The notes under the pieces: generated by a model
Told to the model about the DNA's origin: nothing
Seen by the model: only the letters and a program-made list of their open reading frames with translations
Database searches by the model: none
Shown here: positions 44,049 through 51,944 of the stretch, in pieces
Layout of the letters: each line of letters begins with the position of its first letter
How positions within the stretch are numbered: position 1 is the stretch's first letter
Position numbers and translations under genes: made by a program
Origin: JAGVGT01 sp963807225
Lineage (GTDB): Bacteria > Desulfobacterota > Desulfobulbia > Desulfobulbales > JAGXFP01
Direction of reading: 5' to 3'
DNA length: 64,000 nt
Assembly (NCBI GenBank): GCA_963807225.1
Contig: CAWEAD010000005.1
Coordinates: forward strand, 1,054,001 to 1,118,000

Positions 44049-44951
44049 ATGCAAATCGATAACCTGTCTTACCGGCGCATCATCGAGAATCTCTATGACG
44101 GTCTCTACTTTGTCGACCGGGACCGCAGGATCACTTACTGGAACAAAGCGGCCGAAACGATTTCGGGCTACCGGGCCGCGGAAGTGCTGGGCAAGCACTG
44201 TTCGGACAATATCCTGACCCATGTCGACGACCACGGCAACTGCCTGTGTCTCGACAACTGCCCCCTCGCTTTCACCATGGAGGATGGGCAACCGCGTGAA
44301 GCTACGGTTTATATGCATCACCGGGATGGGCACCGGATTCCGGTTTCGGTGCGGACCAGCCCCTTGAGCGACGAAAACGGCGCAATCATCGGCGGGGTCG
44401 AACTGTTTACCGATGTCAGCACCCAGGGAGCCAACGAGCTACGGGTGCGGGAACTGGAAAAACTGGCCCTGCTGGACGGCCTGACCCAGCTCGCCAACCG
44501 GGTTTACCTGGAAAGGGAAATTCAGGCCTGTATCGAGGAATATCGGCGGCATCGCCTGCCTTTCGGCGTCATCTTCATCGATATCGATCACTTCAAGAAA
44601 TTCAATGACACTTACGGCCATGATGTGGGCGACGAGGTTTTGAGGTTCGTCGCCAATACCCTGATCACCAATTCGCGGCCCTTCGATCTGTTCGGCCGTT
44701 GGGGGGGTGAGGAGTTTATCGGCCTGATCCGGAACTGCCCGACAGCCGAGCTGGAAGTGGTCGGCAACCGCCTGCGGCTGCTGGTGGAAAAGGCCTACAT
44801 CATGCATCGGGACGAAGAGCTGCGGGTGACCATTTCCGCCGGGGCCACCAGCTACCAAGCGCACGAGAGCCTCGACAACCTGCTGAAACGCGCCGACAAG
44901 CTGATGTATGACAGCAAGCGGGCCGGCCGCAACCGGCTGACTTTGGGTTGA
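44049..44951 (+). CDS. PAS-GGDEF diguanylate cyclase
   Basis: 300 aa, soluble. An N-terminal PAS (about 8-130) contains a Cys/His-rich insert: GKHCSDNILTHVDDHGN then CLCLDNCPL, a pattern found in many PAS-GGDEF proteins and possibly metal- or redox-sensitive. A short linker leads to a GGDEF domain (about 140-298) with an intact active site RWGGEEF and an RPFD inhibitory site five residues earlier. It should make c-di-GMP with product inhibition. It follows gap on the same strand. Confidence 0.92.
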   Translation: MQIDNLSYRRIIENLYDGLYFVDRDRRITYWNKAAETISGYRAAEVLGKHCSDNILTHVDDHGNCLCLDNCPLAFTMEDGQPREATVYMHHRDGHRIPVSVRTSPLSDENGAIIGGVELFTDVSTQGANELRVRELEKLALLDGLTQLANRVYLEREIQACIEEYRRHRLPFGVIFIDIDHFKKFNDTYGHDVGDEVLRFVANTLITNSRPFDLFGRWGGEEFIGLIRNCPTAELEVVGNRLRLLVEKAYIMHRDEELRVTISAGATSYQAHESLDNLLKRADKLMYDSKRAGRNRLTLG

Positions 44952-44982
44952 GCCGCCCGACCGAACCGCGCGGCAAAACCCC

Positions 44983-45010
44983 CTTGCCAGAAACGCCCGG
45001 GCATGGCAAG
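44983..45010 (+). other. Stem-loop between the cyclase and PPDK-like gene
   Basis: CTTGCCA (44983-44989) pairs with TGGCAAG (45004-45010), with a possible inner CGCCCGGGC dyad. No U-tract follows. It lies in the 121-bp gap and may be a leader hairpin. Confidence 0.3.
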
Positions 45011-45072
45011 CTGGGTGCAGCAATCCCGGGCCGACCTTGCCGCCCGATTCACCAGCTCCCCTTCGACCTGAG

Positions 45073-48000
45073 ATGACCACGGACGACAAACCCGCCATAG
45101 AATCGGATGCCCTTAGGGCGAATCTGCTGGAAACCGCGGTTGCTGAGGTGGCGATCCCGGCCGAGCTGCAGGTACTCCGGGAAGTGATCCGGCCCTACAA
45201 GGGTATTGCCACAACCCTGGATGGACTGCTCTACGAGATCAGCCACCCCTTCCGCAACTGGACCATCATCCTGCCCCGGCTGCGCACCTTTGTTCTGAAG
45301 AATCTCAGCCATTACCGCAGGGATCCGCGGGGGCCGGAGGCCATGGAATGCTTCTGCGACCTTTTCCTCCAGGCCATCCACGACACCAGGAAAAACGAAG
45401 CCCAACTGGCCCAGGCCACCGAGGCGCTCCTGGCCTGCCTGGAAAAGGTGGTGGCCTCTCTTGCCGCCACTGAACTGGCCACCTATGAAGGGTCCCTGGG
45501 TTCCTGTTTCCAGCGCTTGCTGGGGTTGGATAAAAACGTCATGCTCTTCATGGCCCAGGGGCACCACCCGATCAAGAGGATTGCCACGGCCATGCTGGGG
45601 CTGGCCGAGCGCCAGGGAGATGGGAGCTACGATTTCACCCCCCTGGCCAACCTGATGCGCCAAATTCTGCTGCTCAATTACGAATACTGGCTGAGCGAGG
45701 AAGATCCGCTGCCCTGGTTTACCTCCGAGTGCGGCGAACTCTGCCGGGGCTGGGAGGCCGGGCAATTGTTCAATGCCATCTCCCATCAGCGGATCCGCGA
45801 GAACCTGGCGGCGGCGACGGCCATCTCTTTGGCCGGCGATCCCCGACGGGCCCTGGAAAAGCTCCTGGAGCTGCCGGCCCACATGGATATCGTCCGGCTC
45901 TACAAGCAGATACCGGACAAGCTGGTCGAGGAAGGGGCCGAGCTGCTGCCCGAAGCCGACGACCGCTTCGCCGAGAACCGCAAGCTCCTCTTCCTCTTCC
46001 GGATCATGGACACCGCCGGGCTCTATCTGATCCACGAGGATACCCTGCGGGAAATCAATCGCGGCCTGATTCAGCTGATCCGCAGGCAGACCTTCGAGGA
46101 GATCGAATCCTTCCTGCTCACCACCTTCAAGCTGCTGAAGGCCAACGTCCGGCGCTACCCCCATACCTCGCTGCAATGCATTCAGGTGCTGGGGGCCGAG
46201 GTCTTCAAGCGCGAGAACAGCCGGCTGGTCGAGAGCTTCCTCTGGGAGACGGTGCGTTTCGGGTTCCAGTACGCCAAGGTCAGCGGGGTGGACGAGGAGT
46301 GGCAGCCGATTTATAACCCCTCGCATCTGGAGAACATTCGGGTCTGGCTCTCCCTGATCATGCAGGAGCCCAAATGGTGCGCCACCCTGTTCTCGGCCCT
46401 GATCATCAACCTCAAGCTCTCCGGCACCTGCGTCAAGGACACCGATCTCTTTCAGCGCGATATCAGCGAACTGTTGAATCATCCGATCGAACCGGTCTAC
46501 AACCTGGCCAAGCAGTTCGCCAAGCTGATGCCGGTCTTTTTCAACGAGATCGGGGCCGAGGGGGTGCTGCGCGAGGTCTCCACCGAGATCGACGAAATCC
46601 ACAGCCGCCGCGACCTGTTGATCCACTTCCTTCGCAAGCAGAGCCACGTGGAGAGCAGCAACCTGATCGTCGATTTCATCCGGGCCATTTTCGAATTCTG
46701 GCTGACCCTGGACAAATCGGTCCTGGTGCCCTATCTGCCGGAGGAAGTGCTGGCCCGGATCTCCCCGACCGGGCCCTATACCGACCATGTGCATGAACTG
46801 ATGGAACGGGGCATGGCCCAACGCGGGGTCGGTTCCATCGACCGGTTTCTGGCCTGGGAGCAGCGCCGCATCGACCGGTTTATCGCCAAGCAGGGAGATC
46901 TGCCGGAAGGCGAAACCCGGCGCTTCGCCTTGTTGGTGAGGATGTTCCAGCTGGTCAACCAGAAGTACAACCTGGGTTTCCAGGAGCTGCGTTTGCAACT
47001 GGAGCAGGCCGCCAACAGTGGTTTCCCGGAGATGGAGGGATTGATCGGAGTACTGGACGCGGGCGATACCTTCCACTGTCTGAAGGAACTGCTCGACCGG
47101 CTGGACGACCTCAAGGCGATTATCCTCAGTCCGGAACGTTTCGAGGCCAAGGAGGACATCTACCACAAGCGCCATATAGCCGTCGACATCCCCTCGGTAT
47201 ACGGGCGCTACCGCGAGCGCAAGTTCGACGCCCTGGGCTTGACCTTCCGCTTGGAGAACCTGGCCAACCTCTACCTGGAAAAATTACCCGAGTCGGTCAA
47301 TCTCTCCTTCATCACCCGGGCCACCTTCATCCGGATCAGCAAGTGTCTGCGCATCTACCTGCGGGCGCTCCGGGTCGACGGTATCACCAGCCGAAGACTG
47401 GAGTCCTATCTCTCGCTGCTCTCCAGCTCCATCGGCATCAAGCGTTTCACCTACACCCAGTATCTCGACATCTTCCGGGGCTTGTCCGAGGGAGTCAAGG
47501 ATGTCATCTACGCCTTTTACACCAATATCCATGAGAACAATCTCTCGATCATCATCCCGCAGATCTGCGCCGGCGAGGGCGAGGATAACCTGCTCGCCAA
47601 GTACCGGGGCCTCTGGCGGAACGACGACCCGAACGGCTCGATCAACCGACTCTCGGAAACCTTTCTACGCGACTTGATCGCCGGCACTTTCGGCCTGCAA
47701 CTGCTGGACAACTTCATCAGCCGGATCTACCAGACCCTGGAAAACCAGAAGGACCTGCTGGACGAACGGGATCTGGACCTGTTGATGACCTACAATCCGG
47801 AGCGGGTGATCAGCTCCCTGCACCAGCGCACCTCCTTCAGCCGCAACCTGATCCTGCTGGGCAACAAGGGCTTCAACCTGACCCAGCTGGCCGCTGACGG
47901 CAAACCGGTGCCGCCGGGCTTCGTGGTCACCACCGAGATTTTCCGCTGCTGGCCGGTGATCTCCAAGTTCAACCGGGCCCGCGACGAATTGATGGCCCGG

Positions 48001-49332
48001 ATCCGGGGGGCTTTGACCGAGATCGAAGAGCAGACCGGGCGCCGGTTCGGCGATCCGGACAACCCCTTGCTGCTCTCGGTGCGCAGCGGCGCGGCGGTGT
48101 CGATGCCGGGGATGATGGCCACCATCCACAACGTCGGCCAGAACCAGGACCAGGTGGAGAGCTTCGCCCGTGAAAGCGGTCAGGTGTACCTGGCCTGGGA
48201 CAACTACCGGCGCTTCCTGCAGTCCTGGGCGATGACCGCCGGGGTGCCCAGGGAGAAATTCCAATCCCTGATGGATCGGGCCAAAATCCGGCACGGGGTG
48301 GCGGTTAAACGGCACTTCACCCCACTGCAGATGCGCGAGCTGGCCCTGGCTTACCAGGACCATATCCGGGAACTGGAAATCGAGATCCCCGAGGATCCCT
48401 GGCTGCAGTTGACCGGCGCTCTGGAAATGGTGCTTAATTCATGGGACACCCAGAAGACCCGCGAGTACCGGGGGTTGATGGATGTTTCCGAGTACTGGGG
48501 TACGGCGGTGATCGTCCAGGCCATGGTCTTCGGCAACCTGGGCGAGCATTCCGGCAGCGGTGTGCTCTTCACCGCCCATCCCTACCGCAAGGTGCAGCGG
48601 GTGGCCCTCTGGGGCGATTACGCCGTGGGTGACCAGGGCGAGGATATCGTCAGCGGCCTGGTCACTACCTATCCGATCTCGGTGGAGCAGTCGGAGCTGG
48701 ATGGCCGGGGTGCGGAAAATTCTCTGGAGAAGCGCTTCCCGGAGATCTACCAGCGCCTCCTGGAGATCTCCCGTGACCTGGTCTACGTCAAGCGCTGGAA
48801 CCCGCAGGAGATCGAATTCACCTTCGAGGGCACCGGGGCCTCCGACCTTTATATCCTGCAGACCCGCGATATGATCACCATCAAGAAGAAGGAGAATTTC
48901 CTGGTCTTCGCCGACGAAATCGACGCAAGTCTGCTGGGGCATGGTATCGGAGTAAGCGGCAGCGCCCTGGCCGGCCGGGCGGTGTTCACCGAGGAGAATA
49001 TCCGCACCCTCAGGGAAGAAGACCCGGGCTCCCCGCTGATCCTGATCCGTCAGGACACCGTGCCGGAGGATATCAAGGACATCTCCCTGGTCGACGGCCT
49101 GCTCACCGCCCGCGGCGGCCAGACCTCACACGCCTCGGTGGTCACTCTGCGATTGGAGAAAACCTGCGTGGTCGGCTGCAACGCCCTGAAGGTTTATGAG
49201 TCGGAGGAACGGGCCGAGATCAACGGCACCGAAATCCGGTTCGGCGATGAAATCAGCATCGACGGCCGTAAGGGTTTGTTCCTGAAGGGTTTACATCCGG
49301 TGCGGTTGGAGATGCATATTCTGCCGATCTGA
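45073..49332 (+). CDS. Giant PPDK-like PEP/pyruvate-binding protein without PEP barrel
   Basis: About 1419 aa from ATG 45073 (an upstream TTG at 45037 is possible). Residues 1-920 are helical with no domain I can name. From about 922 there is a PPDK/PEP-synthase ATP-grasp domain: LGNKGFNLTQLAADG, VPPGFVVTTE, SVRSGAAVSMPGMMATIHNVG and SGSGVLFTAHP. A phosphohistidine swivel domain follows with ARGGQTSHASVVTLRLEKT, catalytic His near 1351. The protein then ends; the C-terminal TIM barrel that binds PEP or pyruvate is missing. It can probably self-phosphorylate from ATP but must act on something else or on a partner. Substrate unknown. Confidence 0.88.
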   Translation: MTTDDKPAIESDALRANLLETAVAEVAIPAELQVLREVIRPYKGIATTLDGLLYEISHPFRNWTIILPRLRTFVLKNLSHYRRDPRGPEAMECFCDLFLQAIHDTRKNEAQLAQATEALLACLEKVVASLAATELATYEGSLGSCFQRLLGLDKNVMLFMAQGHHPIKRIATAMLGLAERQGDGSYDFTPLANLMRQILLLNYEYWLSEEDPLPWFTSECGELCRGWEAGQLFNAISHQRIRENLAAATAISLAGDPRRALEKLLELPAHMDIVRLYKQIPDKLVEEGAELLPEADDRFAENRKLLFLFRIMDTAGLYLIHEDTLREINRGLIQLIRRQTFEEIESFLLTTFKLLKANVRRYPHTSLQCIQVLGAEVFKRENSRLVESFLWETVRFGFQYAKVSGVDEEWQPIYNPSHLENIRVWLSLIMQEPKWCATLFSALIINLKLSGTCVKDTDLFQRDISELLNHPIEPVYNLAKQFAKLMPVFFNEIGAEGVLREVSTEIDEIHSRRDLLIHFLRKQSHVESSNLIVDFIRAIFEFWLTLDKSVLVPYLPEEVLARISPTGPYTDHVHELMERGMAQRGVGSIDRFLAWEQRRIDRFIAKQGDLPEGETRRFALLVRMFQLVNQKYNLGFQELRLQLEQAANSGFPEMEGLIGVLDAGDTFHCLKELLDRLDDLKAIILSPERFEAKEDIYHKRHIAVDIPSVYGRYRERKFDALGLTFRLENLANLYLEKLPESVNLSFITRATFIRISKCLRIYLRALRVDGITSRRLESYLSLLSSSIGIKRFTYTQYLDIFRGLSEGVKDVIYAFYTNIHENNLSIIIPQICAGEGEDNLLAKYRGLWRNDDPNGSINRLSETFLRDLIAGTFGLQLLDNFISRIYQTLENQKDLLDERDLDLLMTYNPERVISSLHQRTSFSRNLILLGNKGFNLTQLAADGKPVPPGFVVTTEIFRCWPVISKFNRARDELMARIRGALTEIEEQTGRRFGDPDNPLLLSVRSGAAVSMPGMMATIHNVGQNQDQVESFARESGQVYLAWDNYRRFLQSWAMTAGVPREKFQSLMDRAKIRHGVAVKRHFTPLQMRELALAYQDHIRELEIEIPEDPWLQLTGALEMVLNSWDTQKTREYRGLMDVSEYWGTAVIVQAMVFGNLGEHSGSGVLFTAHPYRKVQRVALWGDYAVGDQGEDIVSGLVTTYPISVEQSELDGRGAENSLEKRFPEIYQRLLEISRDLVYVKRWNPQEIEFTFEGTGASDLYILQTRDMITIKKKENFLVFADEIDASLLGHGIGVSGSALAGRAVFTEENIRTLREEDPGSPLILIRQDTVPEDIKDISLVDGLLTARGGQTSHASVVTLRLEKTCVVGCNALKVYESEERAEINGTEIRFGDEISIDGRKGLFLKGLHPVRLEMHILPI

Positions 49333-49532
49333 AGGCGGTGGCGGATGGGCGGGTTTGAAACCTGCAGCTAATTCGAGGCCGTTGACGACCTGAGAACGAT
49401 TTCTTCCGTCCGGAACCTCAGCCGGAAACGAAGGGTTGAAGATTAGTAAACTGAGCAAGGAATCACTCCAATAGATCTTGAACCTGTCTCCTTCGGCGCA
49501 GGTGAGTTCGGGAGCCATGATAGGATCTGCGC

Positions 49533-50390
49533 ATGACCTCTATTCTGCAGTGCCCCGTATGCCGACAGCCGCTGTTGCAATCAGCGCACGGTTACCAGTG
49601 CGCCGGGCTGCACACCTTCGATGCAGCCCGGCAGGGTTATGTCAATCTCCTGCTGGCCCATAAAAAGCATTCCAAAGAGCCGGGGGACGACCCGGAGATG
49701 GTCCGGAGCCGGAGGCGGTTTCTGGATCTGGGCTATTACGACCGGGTGTCAGCCGGCCTCAATGAGACTATCGGCGAGGCCCTCTCGGGATTGGCGCCCG
49801 GCCGGACCGGCAAGGTCCTTGACGCCGGCTGCGGAGAAGGATTTTATCTGCAACGCCTCAAGGAGGCTCTGAGCCAAGACGGCGAGGAGTACCCGCCGAT
49901 CACCTACCACGGTGTCGATGTTTCCAAGTTTGCGGTGCGCCAGGCCACCCAGCGTGACCGGACCATGGCCTGGTTCGTGGCCAGTATCAACGATCTGCCT
50001 TTTTTAGATTCCTCACTGGATCTGGTGCTGAATGTTTTTTCGCCGGCGAACATTATGGAATTCGCCAGGATTCTCAAGCGAAGCGGCACTCTGGTGTTCG
50101 CCAGCCCCGGCCCTAGACATCTCAATGGTCTGCGGGAGATTATTTATCCGATCACCAGGGAGCACGAAGAGTCCACGATCACCGAAAAGGCTAAAGAACG
50201 TTTTACACTCTCGACCGTGAAGCGGATCAATTATCAACTCGAACTCCATAGTGGCCGTGAGATCATGGACCTGCTGGCGATGACGCCCTACTACTGGAAT
50301 ATCGATCAGCCGACCAAAGCCAAGGTGGCCGACCTCGAAAGGCTGGCACTGGATGTCGACGTGGAGATCCGGGTCTTCAGTAACAGCTAG
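49533..50390 (+). CDS. rlmA: RlmA-type 23S rRNA (guanine-N1) methyltransferase
   Basis: 285 aa. The N-terminal zinc-binding motif CPVC...YQCAGLHTFD is followed by RQGYVNLLLAHKKHSKEPGDD, both diagnostic for RlmA, and an SAM-binding domain with VLDAGCGEGFYLQRL and FSPANIMEFARILKRSG. RlmA methylates G745 (or G748) of 23S rRNA. It is a single plus-strand gene with AGGA upstream of the ATG. Confidence 0.92.
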   Translation: MTSILQCPVCRQPLLQSAHGYQCAGLHTFDAARQGYVNLLLAHKKHSKEPGDDPEMVRSRRRFLDLGYYDRVSAGLNETIGEALSGLAPGRTGKVLDAGCGEGFYLQRLKEALSQDGEEYPPITYHGVDVSKFAVRQATQRDRTMAWFVASINDLPFLDSSLDLVLNVFSPANIMEFARILKRSGTLVFASPGPRHLNGLREIIYPITREHEESTITEKAKERFTLSTVKRINYQLELHSGREIMDLLAMTPYYWNIDQPTKAKVADLERLALDVDVEIRVFSNS

Positions 50391-50595
50391 AAGCAACCCG
50401 TGCCGGCTCTGCCTGGCGGCGGCCGTCCTATTCTCCGGGCCCTTTTCCGGTTTGGGACTGTAGAGGGAAAAGTCTTGAAAGAACCCTCTCGGTCCGGTAG
50501 CTATCTAAGATCTCAGCCAATCAGCGAGCAGTTGTAGAGCCAAGGGTGCCACGCTTTTGTGAACACCCGTTATCAATTCGGAGAGCAGCAGGGCA

Positions 50596-51408
50596 ATGTG
50601 TGAATTTTGCACCAAACATGGCGACGGGCAGGTCTGGTTTAAAAATGCGGCGAATTATGCCAATGACCTGATGGCCGATCTCAATCGGCGCCGTTATATC
50701 AAGGACTTTTTCACCTCCACCATCGAAGCCGGGGTAGCCACCATCGGTCGGCTCGAGACCATCTACCGGAAAAAGAAGGTCCTGCCGGAACGGCTGGTAC
50801 GCCAGATGGTAAACCGGGCCGGGGTGGAACACTTCGGCCAGGTGGTGACCATCGAGGAGATCAGGGAGATTGTCGGGCGGGCGGCCACCGTGGTTAGAAT
50901 GCCCTGCGCCTGCCGCTGGGCGGCGCTGAAGAAAGAGGCTCGCTGTTGCTACAGTGTCAGCTATACCCCGGAAACCTGGTATCGGGATCTCGACATGGGT
51001 TATTTCGGCACCGCCCCGGACATGGGTTTGGAGAGCCTCACCCCGGCGGCCGCCATCGGCCAGATGGAAGCCATGGAAAAAGAGGGGACCGTCCATACCA
51101 TCTGGACCATGATCACCCCCTTTATCGGCGCCATCTGCAATTGCCAGCCCGGCGATTGTCTCGGCCTGCGGACCCTGGCCCTTGACGTCGAGACCATGTA
51201 TCGCGGTGAGCAGATGGCCGTGGTCGATAACGCACTTTGCAATGGTTGCGGGGCTTGCCAGGACGCCTGCCATTTCGGCGCTATCGGAAGCAGTGCAGCG
51301 GGGGGAGAGTGGCGGGCGGAAATCGATCCCGAAAAATGCTTCGGCTGCGGTTTATGCCGTATCAGTTGCCCGCAGGATGCCCTCAACATGGTTTCTCGTC
51401 TCTGGTGA
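50596..51408 (+). CDS. Cysteine-rich ferredoxin-like protein with two [4Fe-4S] motifs
   Basis: 270 aa, soluble. The C-terminus has two full clusters: CNGCGACQDACHFGAI and CFGCGLCRISCPQDAL. The first 200 residues are unusual, with further cysteines: MCEFC at the start, MPCACRW, RCCYS and CNCQPGDC, which could bind another cofactor. I recognise this only as a 4Fe-4S protein of unknown partner. No oxidoreductase subunit is adjacent. It lies 205 bp after rlmA. Confidence 0.85.
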   Translation: MCEFCTKHGDGQVWFKNAANYANDLMADLNRRRYIKDFFTSTIEAGVATIGRLETIYRKKKVLPERLVRQMVNRAGVEHFGQVVTIEEIREIVGRAATVVRMPCACRWAALKKEARCCYSVSYTPETWYRDLDMGYFGTAPDMGLESLTPAAAIGQMEAMEKEGTVHTIWTMITPFIGAICNCQPGDCLGLRTLALDVETMYRGEQMAVVDNALCNGCGACQDACHFGAIGSSAAGGEWRAEIDPEKCFGCGLCRISCPQDALNMVSRLW

Positions 51409-51571
51409 ATTAACCGGAATTTGCTCCAGGATGAGAAGTGCGAAATGAGCTGGCGAATTGCGCCGGATGATTGAAACCATGAGGCCAGGGTAAAAAATTT
51501 CCAGCCCCCCTGGTCGGAAGGAACAGGCAACTTGCCAGCCTGTCCCGTTGCCTTTGCAGTTGAGGTCTATC

Positions 51572-51817
51572 GTGCCGCAGAAGAAATTCAGCACTCCGCC
51601 CGAAAAAGGAATCGAGATCCCCTACGAGCGGCTCGACCCGGAAACGCTGCGGAGTATGATTCAGGAGTTTGTAACCAGAGACGGGGCGGATTGGGGCGAT
51701 CCCGGCGGTGCGCTGGAAGATAAGGTCGCCATGGTCGTACGGCAATTGCAAAACGGGAAGGTAAAGATCGTTTTCGATCTGAAGTCGCAAACGGCGAATA
51801 TTGTTGCCGGTCGCTGA
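51572..51817 (+). CDS. YheU / UPF0270 family protein
   Basis: 81 aa from GTG 51572 with GAGG 6 nt upstream. IEIPYERLDPETLRSMIQEF, then VTRDGADWG and EDKVAMVVRQLQNGKVKIVF match the UPF0270 (YheU) pattern throughout. These are small cytosolic proteins of unknown function. Confidence 0.87.
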   Translation: MPQKKFSTPPEKGIEIPYERLDPETLRSMIQEFVTRDGADWGDPGGALEDKVAMVVRQLQNGKVKIVFDLKSQTANIVAGR

Positions 51818-51944
51818 ATCGCAGCTGGCCCAGGCAGTAGTTAGGGTTGTCCTCAGGTTTCGACTCAGCCATATCTCAAATGTGCAGGGCGGGGCACAAT
51901 AATCAACCTGGTATCAGCAGATAGCTCAATTCAACCAGGGGCTT

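Noticed and set aside
45049..47175. 708-codon antisense frame within the PPDK-like gene
   Set aside because: It mirrors a high-GC coding frame; the plus-strand gene has clear domains and continuous coding character.
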